Assembly: GCA_013154225.1 (NCBI GenBank)
Contig: JAADCW010000155.1
Location: forward strand, 1-6,199
Direction: 5' to 3'
Length of the DNA: 6,199 nucleotides
DNA from: Chloroflexota bacterium
Lineage (GTDB): Bacteria > Chloroflexota > Anaerolineae > Anaerolineales > DRMV01
The translations under genes were made by a program, and so were the position numbers. Below are positions 6,107 through 6,199 of the stretch, piece after piece; the first letter of the stretch is position 1, and every line of letters begins with the position of its first letter. Below the pieces are notes generated by a model. It worked only from the letters and a program-made list of their open reading frames with translations. It made no database searches and was not told where the DNA came from.

Positions 6107-6199
6107 TTGCCTTTGCAGTGAGTGCCTGCCTGAAAAAGTATGGCATGCTTGCAAATTGCCTTGAGCGCAGCCGAACAGCACGCCCCGCCTCGCCCTGTG
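6107..6199. other. Non-coding tail with a possible degenerate REP-like element
   Basis: No open frame with a credible start is seen on either strand after the hairpin. The stretch CCTTGAGCGCAGCCGAA at 6159-6175 resembles the short imperfect-palindrome repeats of the TGAGCGAAGYCGAAGG type that I recall being scattered in many environmental genomes, including Chloroflexota. There is only one copy here, so the call is tentative. The segment may also lead into the promoter of a gene beyond the right edge. Confidence 0.3.

Overview
The window reads as a fragment of a Chloroflexota genome, most likely class Anaerolineae. I base this on the protein styles rather than on any marker gene: acidic proteins built on repeated 'PDWL' motifs, a MutL/GlmL-like ASKHA protein that is not next to a glutamate mutase, Thr/Pro/Ala-rich 'TPTP' linkers, and a C-terminal 'TGFADD..GLPG' plus membrane helix tail. 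The DNA is moderately high in GC (about 60% by eye). There is no rRNA, tRNA, CRISPR array, integrase or insertion sequence, so it looks chromosomal and not recently acquired.

Layout: five genes lie on the + strand, tightly packed, in what looks like one operon. Gene 1 (1-1803, 5' end outside the window) is a two-pass membrane protein with an acidic PDWL-repeat region before the first helix and a Rossmann-like domain between the helices. The window opens inside a 168-bp tandem repeat belonging to this gene. Gene 2 (1800-2486) overlaps it by the four bases ATGA and encodes a multi-pass membrane protein of unknown function. Gene 3 (2500-4260) is a MutL/GlmL-like ATPase-fold protein with an extra beta-rich C-terminus. 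Gene 4 (4299-5366) has a lipoyl/RnfC-like barrel-sandwich N-terminus, an alpha/beta middle and a KOW-like C-terminus. Gene 5 (5395-6012) is a small membrane protein with an acidic N-terminus, a TP-rich linker and a variant sorting-signal-like C-terminus (LATTG). A strong hairpin at 6078-6106 probably terminates the transcript. The last ~90 bases hold no gene that I can support.

How the genes may work together is inference. Three membrane proteins (genes 1, 2, 5) and two soluble proteins (genes 3, 4) share one transcript, which suggests an envelope-associated complex in which the ASKHA protein supplies nucleotide-driven switching and gene 4 acts as a partner or adaptor. No member has a function I can assign with certainty. 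The MutL-like gene would probably be auto-annotated 'glutamate mutase L', but nothing in the window supports a role in glutamate fermentation. This five-gene set is the best candidate here for an undescribed system.
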